Below, one piece after another: positions 18,985-28,511 of a stretch of 64,000 nt of DNA. The position numbers and the translations under genes are program-made. The stretch is from Thecaphora thlaspeos (lineage: Eukaryota; Basidiomycota; Ustilaginomycetes; Urocystidales; Glomosporiaceae). The stretch spans positions 310,001-374,000 of the forward strand of contig UWYS01000018.1 of the NCBI GenBank assembly GCA_900291925.1, in the 5' to 3' direction. The notes beneath the pieces were generated by a model, which was not told the DNA's origin, ran no database searches, and was given only the letters and a program-made list of their open reading frames with translations. Position 1 is the stretch's first letter; the number at the start of each line of letters is the position of its first letter.

Positions 18985-19164
18985 AGGTCGTGGTGCGTAC
19001 ACTGGACTCGTCCGTACGGCTATAGAATACATTTTCCCATTCGAAAAGGTTTCCTTTTGGACATCTAGATACCGCATACACGAACACGCGATGCCACGTC
19101 TCTTCTCTCTCACACCTGCAATTTCATCTTAGCCATCTATCTTACACCGCAGCAACAGGGCCGT

Positions 19165-20343
19165 TCATTCCATCTTGACGTCCTTTTTCCTCGTCTTTTC
19201 TCCGACCGATTCGCGTGTCCAAGCTCGTAGAGCCGGTAAGATGTACAACCACGCTACAAGCAGTGCCGGAATGAAGAGGTACAGCATCGACATAGCCTCA
19301 CTCGGTACGAAGCCCAATAGAAGTGGTTCGAGCGTAAGGTGGATCGGAATGGGATTCGGTCTCGTTTCTTGCCTTTCTTCATCTTGACTTTTCTGTGTCG
19401 TCGGGGTGGTTTTCGTTTCACTGGTAGCGAGTTGACCGATTGTTGCTTCACTGAAGTCGTATAGAGCGTGGAGGAATTGAGTAAGGAGCGAAGATAAAGG
19501 CGATGAGGAGGAGGAGGAGGAGAAGGAGGAAGAGCGAGGTGGGATGGTGATGCCGTCTGAAAAGGCAATCAGGTGGAGGTAGAGACGGGGACAGGGGTAG
19601 AGGATGTCGTCGTTGTCGATCAGGGTCTGGTTCGTCGAGGAGGGAGAGGTGAGTGTTTTCTTTTCGTCCTTGCCAGAGGTGGACAGGACGACTTTGCGCG
19701 GTACAACGATTGTCGCTGTTGCAGCGTCATCGTCATCCACTTCATCGACGATCGTCTTGACGGCGGCGGGAATCGCAGTCGTAGCTGCCGACGCGGACGC
19801 GGACGCGCTCAAGCTGGCAGTCCGTCCCGGCGCCTCTCCCTGCTCCTCGACTCTCTCGCCCACCTTGTCCGCCTGCCATGCGATCCCACCTCGACTCAGT
19901 GCCTCCTCGGGTGCGTATACCTCCATGTGGAACCGCATAGGGACATTGGCGGCGTAGCTCAACCGGACAGAGTAGCGTCGAAACAGCGTCCAGCTGAGGG
20001 CGTTCCAGCTGCGTCGAAGCAGGCGATCGCGCGGAGCTTCATACTCGCCCTCCACCAGCATGTCCGGCAGCGGAAGCTGGAAGTCGCCGCCGTTCGAGAC
20101 GTCCAGCAGCAGCCAGGCCCCCAGGCGCGAGATCTTGTCCGACTCGAGTAATGACCAGGACGATAAGGGCTCCGGGTTGACCGTAAAGAGAGCCGGCGTG
20201 GTCGTCGGCGTGAGCACGGGCCTGGAAAAAATGGGACGGAGCAAGAGACGGTGTTCGTCAAGCAAGGGCCGGGCCGGATCAGAGCCAGGTATCAGGAATG
20301 TCAAGGCACGGGTATGCTCAGTCGATCGAGCCGGGCCATGCAA
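19165..20343 (-). CDS. Unrecognised single-pass membrane protein, 392 aa
   Basis: A single open frame ending KTRKKDVKME. The C-terminus has one strong hydrophobic helix (AMSMLYLFIPALLVAWLYIL) followed by a basic tail, a type I or tail-anchored layout. The N-terminal ~150 residues look beta-rich (GAWLLLDVSNGGDFQLPLP, RRYSVRLSYAANVPMRFHME). The middle is low-complexity with Ala/Ser and acidic runs. The layout loosely recalls ER-luminal GPI-mannosyltransferase subunits such as PIG-X/Pbn1, but I cannot show that from motifs, so no function is assigned. It lies just downstream of the flavin monooxygenase on the same strand, with a 128-bp gap. The start codon is the first Met in frame and could be later. 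Confidence 0.6.
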   Translation of the reverse strand: MHGPARSTEHTRALTFLIPGSDPARPLLDEHRLLLRPIFSRPVLTPTTTPALFTVNPEPLSSWSLLESDKISRLGAWLLLDVSNGGDFQLPLPDMLVEGEYEAPRDRLLRRSWNALSWTLFRRYSVRLSYAANVPMRFHMEVYAPEEALSRGGIAWQADKVGERVEEQGEAPGRTASLSASASASAATTAIPAAVKTIVDEVDDDDAATATIVVPRKVVLSTSGKDEKKTLTSPSSTNQTLIDNDDILYPCPRLYLHLIAFSDGITIPPRSSSFSSSSSSSPLSSLLTQFLHALYDFSEATIGQLATSETKTTPTTQKSQDEERQETRPNPIPIHLTLEPLLLGFVPSEAMSMLYLFIPALLVAWLYILPALRAWTRESVGEKTRKKDVKME

Positions 20344-20471
20344 TGGTTTCGACCAGCAGCGGGCAGCATTAATCTACACTGCAGTCCTGCAGCCGCCCCA
20401 AGCGAACGGCGCACTAGCCAGCAGCGAGAGAGTCATCGGTCAAACATCGTCATGGAAAGGGCAAGGGACGC

Positions 20472-22842
20472 TCACCATTGGACCGAGAGCTTGTCGGCCG
20501 CCTTGGCCGCCAGGTGGCCGTACTCGTCGGCACGGCAGAGGACGGGACCAATGTTGCGGATCTCGGTGTTGGCCTGCACGCCTTCGGTGGTGGCCACGGC
20601 TAGCAGGCCCGTCAGCAGCGCAAAGAAGCGCAGTAGCTTTCCGCGGGCAGGCGTGGCCGCCGCGCCCGTCGTGTTGAGCCCGTCTCGGCCCCCCGGTGCT
20701 CCTGCTGCCGCCGCTTGAGGCGGAGGACCGTAGTCGCTCTGGAATCGACGGGCGGTACTGCCAGCCGGCCTTCCTCCTTTCTTCTTGGCGGGAAACGGCT
20801 GGATCAGGAAAGGCCTGGTCACCGCGGTAACGACCCGCAGCCACTTCTCGATCGCGTAGGCCGCCAGGTTGATGAGGGCGTAGAAGAGCATGGGGATGAC
20901 GCCCATCATCAAGTTGCCCATCAGGCCGCGCCGCTTGATGGTGTCGTAGATCTCCGTCTCGACGATCTTGCGGGCGTCGGGGTGGCGGTAGGGCCCGACG
21001 AGGCGGTAAATGGTGGTGAACGAGGCGCAGAAGCAATAGATCAGCGTGACCTTCAGGCCATATTGCCACAGCAGCTGGCCGAGCCCGGGTGCGGTCCCCA
21101 TATCGCGCGCCAGCTGGGCGATGTAGGACGAATAGTCGACGCCGTACTTGATCCGTGCGGTCTCCTTGACCAGGAGGTAGTAATGCGGCGTCGACGTCGG
21201 CGGCGCAAGCTTGCCGCGGAGGACGAGCGTCCACAGCTGCGCCTGCATCTCGGAGATCGGAGGAATGGCGCCGACACCCGGACGAACGAAGCCGATGAAG
21301 GAAACGCTGGGGTCGGACGGGTCGAAGACGTCTCTGCACCGCACCATAGCGGGGACAGGGTAGTCGTCAGACAGGAAGTCGAAATTCTGCTTGTAGCCGG
21401 TAGCGTAGACAACGACGTCCGGGCGGACGATGCGGTCACGCATGCGGAAGTCCTCCTTGCGGCCGTTGCGGCGGAAGACGGCCCTGCCGTCGGCCGTGAC
21501 GTGCGAGGGGAACGGCGCCAGGTCGATCGAGACCTCGTCGGGCAGCACGGTGGGCGGGTCGAGGTACGAGGCGAACTTCTCAAAGATCCAGGGCCGATTC
21601 TTCCAGCCGCGGTTGATGTAGGGCATCGCCTTGCTACTCTTGTTGAGGAAGGTGTAGGCGCGTCCGAGCCTCTCGGGCTCCAGCTCGCCGACCCATTGGT
21701 TACAGCCGGCCTGGGTGCCGGTCAGCGCCCAGAGGACACGCTTGATGATAAAGTCCGAGACGAACCAACGCAGATGCGACGCCGCCACCCAAGGGTGGAC
21801 GTAGGCGGTCTCGAACAGGTTGGTGATGAGGCCGTCGATGGGCAGATTGCCGTCGTACTTGGACCCCAGGACGACGAAGTCGGCAAGCACCGCCGGGAAC
21901 ATGAGGAAGCCGGCGCGCGTGCAGAGGACAACCTCCTTTGCACCTCCTTTGACGGCCTCGTACCCCATGTCCATCCCCGTTTCCCCTGTGCCGCAAATCA
22001 AGACCCGCTTGCCCCGGTAGAGCGAGCGGTCCTTGTACTGCGACGAGTGAAGTGTCATAATGTCGGAGGCGGAAGCTGTCCCAGCTCTCTCGGCATGCTC
22101 TCCGTCCTGGTCTCCGTCCTGCTTCTCCGTGGCCTTTTCTTCGGCGCTCTGGACCACCTGGTCGCCTTTGATGACGGGTGGCAGGTTTGGTATCTCTGGA
22201 ATTGAAGGTACGACGTGGAGACCGGAGCAAACGCAGATGTGGGAGAAGATCTGCTCCTCGGGGGATGACGAGGTTTGGCCTTCCGACGACGACGACAACG
22301 AGACCGAGGTGACGCGGTGCCCGCGATCAACCTTTACGACAGAGAGGACCGTTGTGTTCATGCGGAAGCGGCATCGCTGTCGCAGGCGGAATTGTTGGGT
22401 GTAGTCCTCGAGGTACTGGACGTACTCGGGCAGCGTGAGATGGTCATGGTGCTCCAATGGCAGGCGGAAATCGGAGAAGGAAGTGAGTTGCTTGGACGAG
22501 ACGAGGGTGGCGTTGGAGTAGGAGCGGTACCCTGGGCGAGCAGCGGCGGCGGCGGCGAGGTGCACAAGAGGAGAAGAGCGTTATGACGGCGTGAGCTGTT
22601 AGGGACACAGCGAGGCACGGCGAAGGATAAGAGACAGTAGTGTGGCCGCAGGGAGACGGATGGAGCGGCTGGTATGGGCGCTGCCATGGCTACTACTCAC
22701 GGAAGGTGCCGCCGATCTCTGGCTCGGCCTCGAAGATGGTGATGATTGGGTTGAAGATGGGATCGTTGTCGGCCTGTTCGAGCAGCGTCTTGGCTGTGAC
22801 GAGTGCGCTGGGGCCAGCGCCGATGATGGCTATGGTGAGCAT
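20472..22842 (-). CDS. Flavin-containing monooxygenase (FMO-like) with C-terminal membrane extension, 2 exons
   Basis: Exon 1 is 22701-22842 and exon 2 is 20472-22531 (intron 169 bp), giving 733 residues. The N-terminus, MLTIAIIGAGPSALVTAK, is the FAD-binding GxGxxG. The splice joins EAEPEIGGTF to RYRSYSNATLVSSKQLTSF, conserved in class B monooxygenases. The FMO fingerprint is IMTLHSSQYKDRSLYRGKRV, followed by the NADPH-binding ICGTGETGMD. Then come DVVVYATGYKQNFDFL (the ATGY block) and FVRPGVGAIPPISEMQAQ. After the catalytic part there are at least two hydrophobic segments (TLIYCFCASFTTIYRL; LMGNLMMGVIPMLFYALINL) and another near the end (LLRFFALLTGLLAVATT), so it is probably membrane-bound. 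It should hydroxylate or oxidise a small nucleophilic or ketone substrate using NADPH and O2; the substrate is unknown. It is divergent from the SDR gene at 23262. Confidence 0.87.
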
Positions 22843-22914
22843 GGTGAGCTGCTCGGCGGAGTGGCGGTGCGGCGGGAGCGGATGACGGCGACTAGACGAG
22901 GACAGAGGAAGGAG

Positions 22915-22952
22915 GAAGGGGGAAGGGGGAAGGGGGAAGGGGGAAGGGGGAA
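22915..22952. repeat. GGGGAAG heptamer tandem repeat
   Basis: About five near-perfect 7-bp units in the FMO-SDR intergenic region. Confidence 0.85.
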
Positions 22953-23052
22953 GAAAGAGGGAGGAGAGAGGGCGTGAGAGAGGTCGCGCTCCCTCGTGCA
23001 CGGTCCAACGTCGGCGTCGCGCTTACCTGACAGGCGGGAGCCACTGGCAAGC

Positions 23053-23100
23053 AGCCAGCCAGCCAGCCAGCCAGCCAGGCATGGCCAGGCATGGCCAGGC
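23053..23100. repeat. AGCC tetramer array followed by GGCATGGCCA repeats
   Basis: About six AGCC units followed directly by two to three copies of a 10-bp GGCATGGCCA unit. Confidence 0.85.
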
Positions 23101-23261
23101 ACGCCGCGCTTCCGCCATCGATAAGGCCAGGCTGCGTCCAGCTCATCAGCCCCCGTCGACCAAAGGCGCCCTTCTCCCTCCCCCTTTCTTTCCCCATCCC
23201 GCCACCACCCTGTCCGTCCTCCTCCTCCTCCTCCTCCTCCTCCATTCACTTCAATGCGGCC

Positions 23262-25275
23262 ATGTCTATTGACTTCGCCCAAGTCTACCCGTCCTGCGGC
23301 CCTCTGCTGCCACCCGCCAGCGACCCCCTGATTGAGCCTTCGCCCTTCCCCTCGGCCGTCGTCGTGGTGACGCAAGCTGCCTGTAAGTGTTCCCCACGTC
23401 CGCCCCCATCGTGCCAGGTGTAGCGCACAGCTCGAAACTCCAACGACACCTCCGCCTTTAATTCCCCACTCTGCTGCCGTCCAGCCTTCCCCGGCCTGCA
23501 TGTCGTCCGAGAGCTGCTCAGCCTCAAGGCTCACGTTCGCGCCGTCGTCCGTGACCAGAGCGAAGCCAACGACGTCGCTACCGCCTTTTCCAGCATGGGT
23601 CAGGCCCTGCACATCCATATCGTCGAGCAAGCCTGGGTTCCGGGACGCTTAGATGACCTCCTCAAAGGTACGAGCCCCTGTGCTGCACCGCTGCCCGTTT
23701 GGCCCTCTGCATATCTCTTCAGGCTTTCTGTCGTCACGCGGTCCTACGCCCCCAACAGAAGCCTCGCACCTTGTCCTCTTTGTCTCTCCCAGGACCACCA
23801 GCTTCCACGGAGACGCCGAGCATGACATGTTGAAGCCCGCCATCGACGGCTCCCTCGCCACCCTCCAGTCCGCCAAAAGGGTGAGGGTCATCGAAAAGGT
23901 CGTCCTCGTCTCGTCGGCTGCAGCTCTCGGCAATCTCCAGCTCTCACCCACCGAGGTGAGCCAGTCGTCATCAGAATTCCGCGAGCGCCCTCGAAGGGTG
24001 CAGCTGACCTGTCGTCGTCAAGTCGTCGCTCCGACATTTACAAACACGCCAGCTCAACTACAACGTGAGCTTTTTCCTTCGTGGCCCGCATCCTGCCATT
24101 GCCAGCACGAAGGGGGTCGCCCGTCTCTTGTTCAGGTCGATCCCTACCGGACGGACAACTGACCCGCGGCCTCTCCACATCTACCGCGTCCAGGACGTCG
24201 ACCGCACCGAAGCGGGAGAGATCCAGGTCGAGTCCGAGGCGCACAGGCTCTTTGCCGCTTGCAAGTAAGTGCAGCGCGCCGGTTACAGCTGCCGCCGCCT
24301 TCGCCCAAACGCCAGATCCTAGCTGCGTCTCTCTTTCCGTGCGCTCCCTATTACATCTGCAGTGCGCTGGCCGAACGATACTGCTGGAAGGTCTGGGAAC
24401 AATGGCGAGGGACGAACGGGGATGCTAAGGACCTCTTCGACATGACGTCGCTCTTGCCGGTCAACGTGTGCGGCCCCGAGGTGGCAGCGCGCGCGATGCG
24501 CGACGACAATTTTAAGTTGTTCCACGCCGCGTCTGGAAGCTATCTCGGCGGCAATGACCGCAGCTTTTGGGTCGATGTGCGCGACGTCGCCCTGGCCGCC
24601 TGCAAGGCCCTATTCAGCGACGTCGCGGCGAGCAACGGCAGACGCTATCTGCTGTCGGCCAGCCAGGTAAGTCTCGAGCCGCCACTGAAGCCTTGGGAGA
24701 GCGCAGCAACCGCAAGGGTCGCTAATATCCTCGCCTTGCCTTCCGTTCGCGACCTTACCGAGCGCAGTGCTGGCTGCCTGAGGTAGGTAGTCGTACACTC
24801 ATCACTTGCAGCTTGGAGGAACACATGCGCTAATTCGGGATCGTCCCTCTGGCCCAAGCACGGTCACCAGCTCGGCGCCATGATCCGCATGGAGACAGGC
24901 ATCCCGCTTCCTGGTATCGACATCGCGCCGTCCTCCTCGGCGCTGCGCCATTCCGCGCTTCCGAACCCTCTACGCCGCGTCCCTTCATCGAACTCTTCCC
25001 AAGCGCCGATCTCGGACACGGCAGCCACTTCGTCGGAGCCGGCTACGCCCGTCGATCCCCACCAGCTGTCGAACCTAGACGTCCGACCTAGTATCCACGA
25101 CCTCGAAATTACCTACGGCAGCATCGACTTCTCCGTCCGCGCTGCCTTCGAGCAGCTCAAGGGCACCGATTGGGGCGAGAGGCTCGGCATCGTCGACCGC
25201 GGCGGCGCTGGAGTCGGCAACAGGGGCACACGCGGAGAGCAGATGAAACCTGACCTCGGCCCTGCTGGTCTGTGA
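23262..25275 (+). CDS. NAD-dependent epimerase / short-chain dehydrogenase (extended SDR), about 8 exons
   Basis: My best model is 23262-23382, 23485-23667, 23759-23955, 24023-24064, 24194-24264, 24363-24666, 24768-24782 and 24859-25275; it closes to 449 residues. Family evidence: FPGLHVVRELLSLKAHVRAV (Rossmann helix and second strand), EASHLVLFVSPRTTSFHG, VVLVSSAAALG, ESEAHRLFAACNALAERYCW, LLPVNVCGPEV and FWVDVRDVALAACKALF, all in extended-SDR order. The C-terminus, LDVRPSIHDLEITYGSIDFS plus a helix, is also typical. Exons 1-3 and 5-6 have good GT-AG signals. The 14-residue exon 4, the 15-nt exon 7 and the CCCAAG acceptor before exon 8 are less sure. The nucleotide-binding loop reads VVVVTQAASFPGLH instead of TGASGFLG, so two of three glycines are missing. 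The product may be a 3-beta-HSD- or reductase-type enzyme; the substrate is unknown. Confidence 0.75.
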
Positions 25276-28200
25276 GGCCAGCGCGACTTGGACACGATAC
25301 GATCTGCAGGCCTGGTCGGCCGATCGGCCGGCTTCTCACACAATACCCTCAGCAACCACATCCTGGCCGTTGTGGCTGTGACGGCGACCTGCTTGGTGCA
25401 TGGTATTTACGACGAGCGCCATCCGCGATCACCATTCCTCGCACGTTCCTGTCCAGCCCGTTTGACGCACCTCTACTTTGCACACACCGATGATGCACAA
25501 AGCCGCCGCTCGGGGATGCTCAGCTGTCTCTTGCTTTGTCCCGTATGGCTTGAACCTGAAATGGAAGCCATCTTGATCGCATATTATCGACCCCCTCTGC
25601 TTTCAGTGACGACGCGCAGCGATCAGATAGTTGGGCGCATCATGCCACGTTGATGGCCACGTTTTCCCGGGTTGGACATAATCTAGAGCCGTTCAGTGCT
25701 CATCATCACCGAATCTCGACTGGGGGTGAGGGAGCGTGCCTATTGTATGACGTCGACCTATCTCTTCCTACGCCGTCGTTGTTTAACCTGCAACGATTCC
25801 GACAACGTGGCAAATGTCCGTTTTTTTGCAGGTGAGGTATGTGTATAGAGACTCCGACGTCCACGTTTCCTAAGTGCGCCATGTACCGGCGGTCTAGACA
25901 TTGGACCGTCGGCACGGAACGGAACGGAAGTGTATGTACCGTACCGTACCGCTTCGGAGAGATTTCCGTCGTCATTACGTAGGAGGAAGATAAGCTCTGC
26001 TTATTTGTACCTGACACGTACGGAAAAGTCGCTGATGTATGTGAGTACGAGGTCATATTGCGTATAGTAGTAAGGGGGGTATGATGAAAGGAAGAGGGAA
26101 AGGAAGCGGGAGGAGAAGAGGATCGTTACATGTGGCGAGATGGAGGAGGTTATGCACGAGGGAACGTGGACCCCCCCCCCTCCCTCTTCTCTGACCTTGA
26201 CGTTGACCTTACCCCGGCATTGGAAAGGTCGATTTGAGGGTGTCACGGCGTCAGGTACCAGTAGGTCCGATTGGCGTGGACGGAAGTGTATCGTCGTCAC
26301 CTGGCTATCGTATCGTGGAAGCGCGCAAGCAAGAGAGTGTACGCAGTGGGGATCGTCTTCCTCGAAGGGATCATAACTTAGTACTGTAGTCGCAACCTAG
26401 CGAGGTCAGCGAGGAGGTAAGTTACGCAGCGCTTGGCATGTATTGGATCGCATCGAGATGTCGCTTGACCTTGAGCGTAGGACGGGGTTGACCAAAAGAC
26501 AAAAGGTAATGATCGGCCGTAGCTAAGTACCACAGTGGGATCGTCCAGGTTCACGCCACATCTAACGCTCGAGACGGAAGTCATCAGGAAGTCGACTGGA
26601 ACGCAACGGTCATCACGGTCACACGACGTCGTACTTGCTACTGAATACGCTTAGGATCGTCCTCGTCCTCGTCCTCGTCCTCGAAGCGCCTGAGCAATCA
26701 CTTTGCAACAAAGGGCGAGCAAGAGGGGTGGGGTGTGGCAAACGGGCGGTCGGGCGGGAGGTCCGCGCCGGAAAGGGGGACCATGATGGGCACATTTCGG
26801 AGGGCATTTCTCTTTGATTTTTCTCTTCTTTGGGTTTCGTGGGCTGGCCGTCGTCATCTCGGCCCGCCCGTGTGTGCGGCCTCACGGCTAGCAGTGCGGT
26901 TTCGTCGCTTTGTCCCCTCGCCCGTCCTTGCTTGGAGTCAAAGGCAAAGGCGACGATACGCAATCAAGCGAGCAAGCGAGCAAGCCACCTTGCTAAGGAA
27001 CTCGTCGTCGGCGCGACTTACGAAACATGGCCTGCCTTGGCCCAAGGGAGACGGGGATGCGATCCCGGCACGATGATCTTGAGATGGTCGACCCTTTAGC
27101 GGCCTACTCTAGGATCGTTGAGATGGCGCTCAGAGGTGGGCGAGTGGAACGTCATGGTCCCGGTCGGTGGATGCAGACCGGACGAAATCACGGCCGGCAT
27201 CAACCGAAGCGCTTGTTGCCGAGAACGAGAGCTGGCATGCTGTATCATGCGAAGTGGGCACGTTCTCGAAAGCTCGTCTGTCACTGGACGCACCCACCGA
27301 CGCACCCACGGAAGATGGGGGAAGATCCAAGATTATTTTTTTTAAGATTTAGGCGATGCAGAGGCCCGACCCTGCTTGGCTCGTTTGTGTTGGCGATCGG
27401 CCGCATCGGATCTGAGCCCGATGGAATCGGACGGATCGGGCTGCGGTGAGTCGCCGACTCGCCGTGGGAGCTGCTACCACCAGGCCTAGACGCAAGGCAT
27501 GCTTGTGGGATTGCTGGGGACCGTCTAATGTACAGATAGAGGCTCCTGGACACCATCGTCGAGCTGGAATCCAATCATCCTTGGCATCTATCTTCTACAG
27601 TTTGCTGCTGCGCACGCCGCTCGTTTGAAAATTTCCTCGCCAAAAAAGAGGTGCGCAGCAGCAGAGAAAGGGTGGCATGTCGAGGTGGGGTAGAGCCACC
27701 GTGGACCGCCGCCGAGAGCGCGCCGACCTGTGGCTCAATCAACGACTTAATCCGCCGCGGCGGCGGTTGACGTTGCTCCATCTTGACTGGCGGTCCAAGA
27801 GGTGCCGGCGTCACAAGCGAAGGTTGAACAGGACTTTAAAAACAAATGAACCTGAGCCTACCTGTCCAGCTGGAATCTCGGGGAATTTGGTCCCAGCCAT
27901 CCAGCCCACACCCGGTCTCGAGTCGGTCCCTATGCAAAGTTGGCCTACGTACGACCACACCGTCGGCGAGCGAGTTGCGAGTAACTCGGACTGAAGGCTG
28001 GGGGTCCCTTCTGCTGTCTCCCTGGTTGCGTGGGCGTGGCCCCGGCCTGCTCGTGGCGAGGCGACGCTGCCTGCCTTTTTTTCTTACTCGCATTTGAGGA
28101 CGGGTCGATGCTTCCCTCGAATAAGGCGCTCCCTGGCCTTCCCTTCCTTCCCTCCACCGTCCCATCAGCCCACCATTCCCTCATCTCTGCCCCCTCAACC

Positions 28201-28511
28201 GCGCTCGCCCATCCCCCTCTTCGACGGAGCGATCCATCAGCTTTGCTCTGGTCATACGGCCAAGTGACCTCGAGCAGCGACGGCACTTGTTCTGCTCCCC
28301 AGCAGCACCTCTCAAGCAGCGTCAGCAGCTTCCACTGCCTGAAATGTCCGAGCACAGTGAGTGCTGCCCCGCTCCGCCCCTCTGAGAGCGTCTACGCGGA
28401 CTGCTCCGTCTTTCCACAGCGTAGCATGTTTGCTCATCGACGATTCTCTCTCTTCACCCTCAAACCCCTGCCTGCTTCGTTGCTGCAGTCACCGCTCACC
28501 CCGAGCCATCG
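25276..28511. other. Gene-poor region, 3.2 kb
   Basis: Between the SDR gene and the MFS transporter. Open frames here are short and lack family motifs. It contains small tandem elements (GTACC repeats near 25938-25952; CGTCCT repeats near 26655-26680), a C10 run at 26170 and one copy of a dispersed repeat at 27390-27599. The last 400 bases before 28512 are C/T-rich and look like the transporter's promoter and 5' leader. Confidence 0.6.
27390..27599 (+). repeat. Dispersed repeat, copy 1 (inverted partner at 46283-46443)
   Basis: 210 bp beginning TTGGCGATCGGCCGCATCGG and ending TCTATCTTCTACA. The reverse complement of 46283-46443 matches it with only a few differences, except that copy 1 has about 48 extra bases after CCAGGCCTAGAC. 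Both copies contain a potential splice donor (GGGCTGCGGTGAGTC), so the source may be a genic segment. No terminal inverted repeats or target duplications are evident. Confidence 0.85.

Larger units (their letters stand above)
22843..23261. other. Divergent promoter region with short tandem repeats, 419 bp
   Basis: Lies between FMO (minus) and SDR (plus). It contains a GGGGAAG heptamer array around 22915-22952, an AGCC tetramer array around 23053-23080, two to three copies of GGCATGGCCA (23079-23100) and a CTC run (23219-23242). The shared region suggests the two oxidoreductases may be co-regulated, but no specific operator is recognised. Confidence 0.6.

Noticed and set aside
25276..28511. 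Search for transposon genes in the gene-poor stretch
   Set aside because: No transposase, reverse transcriptase or integrase motifs were found in any frame; only the short dispersed repeat is supported.
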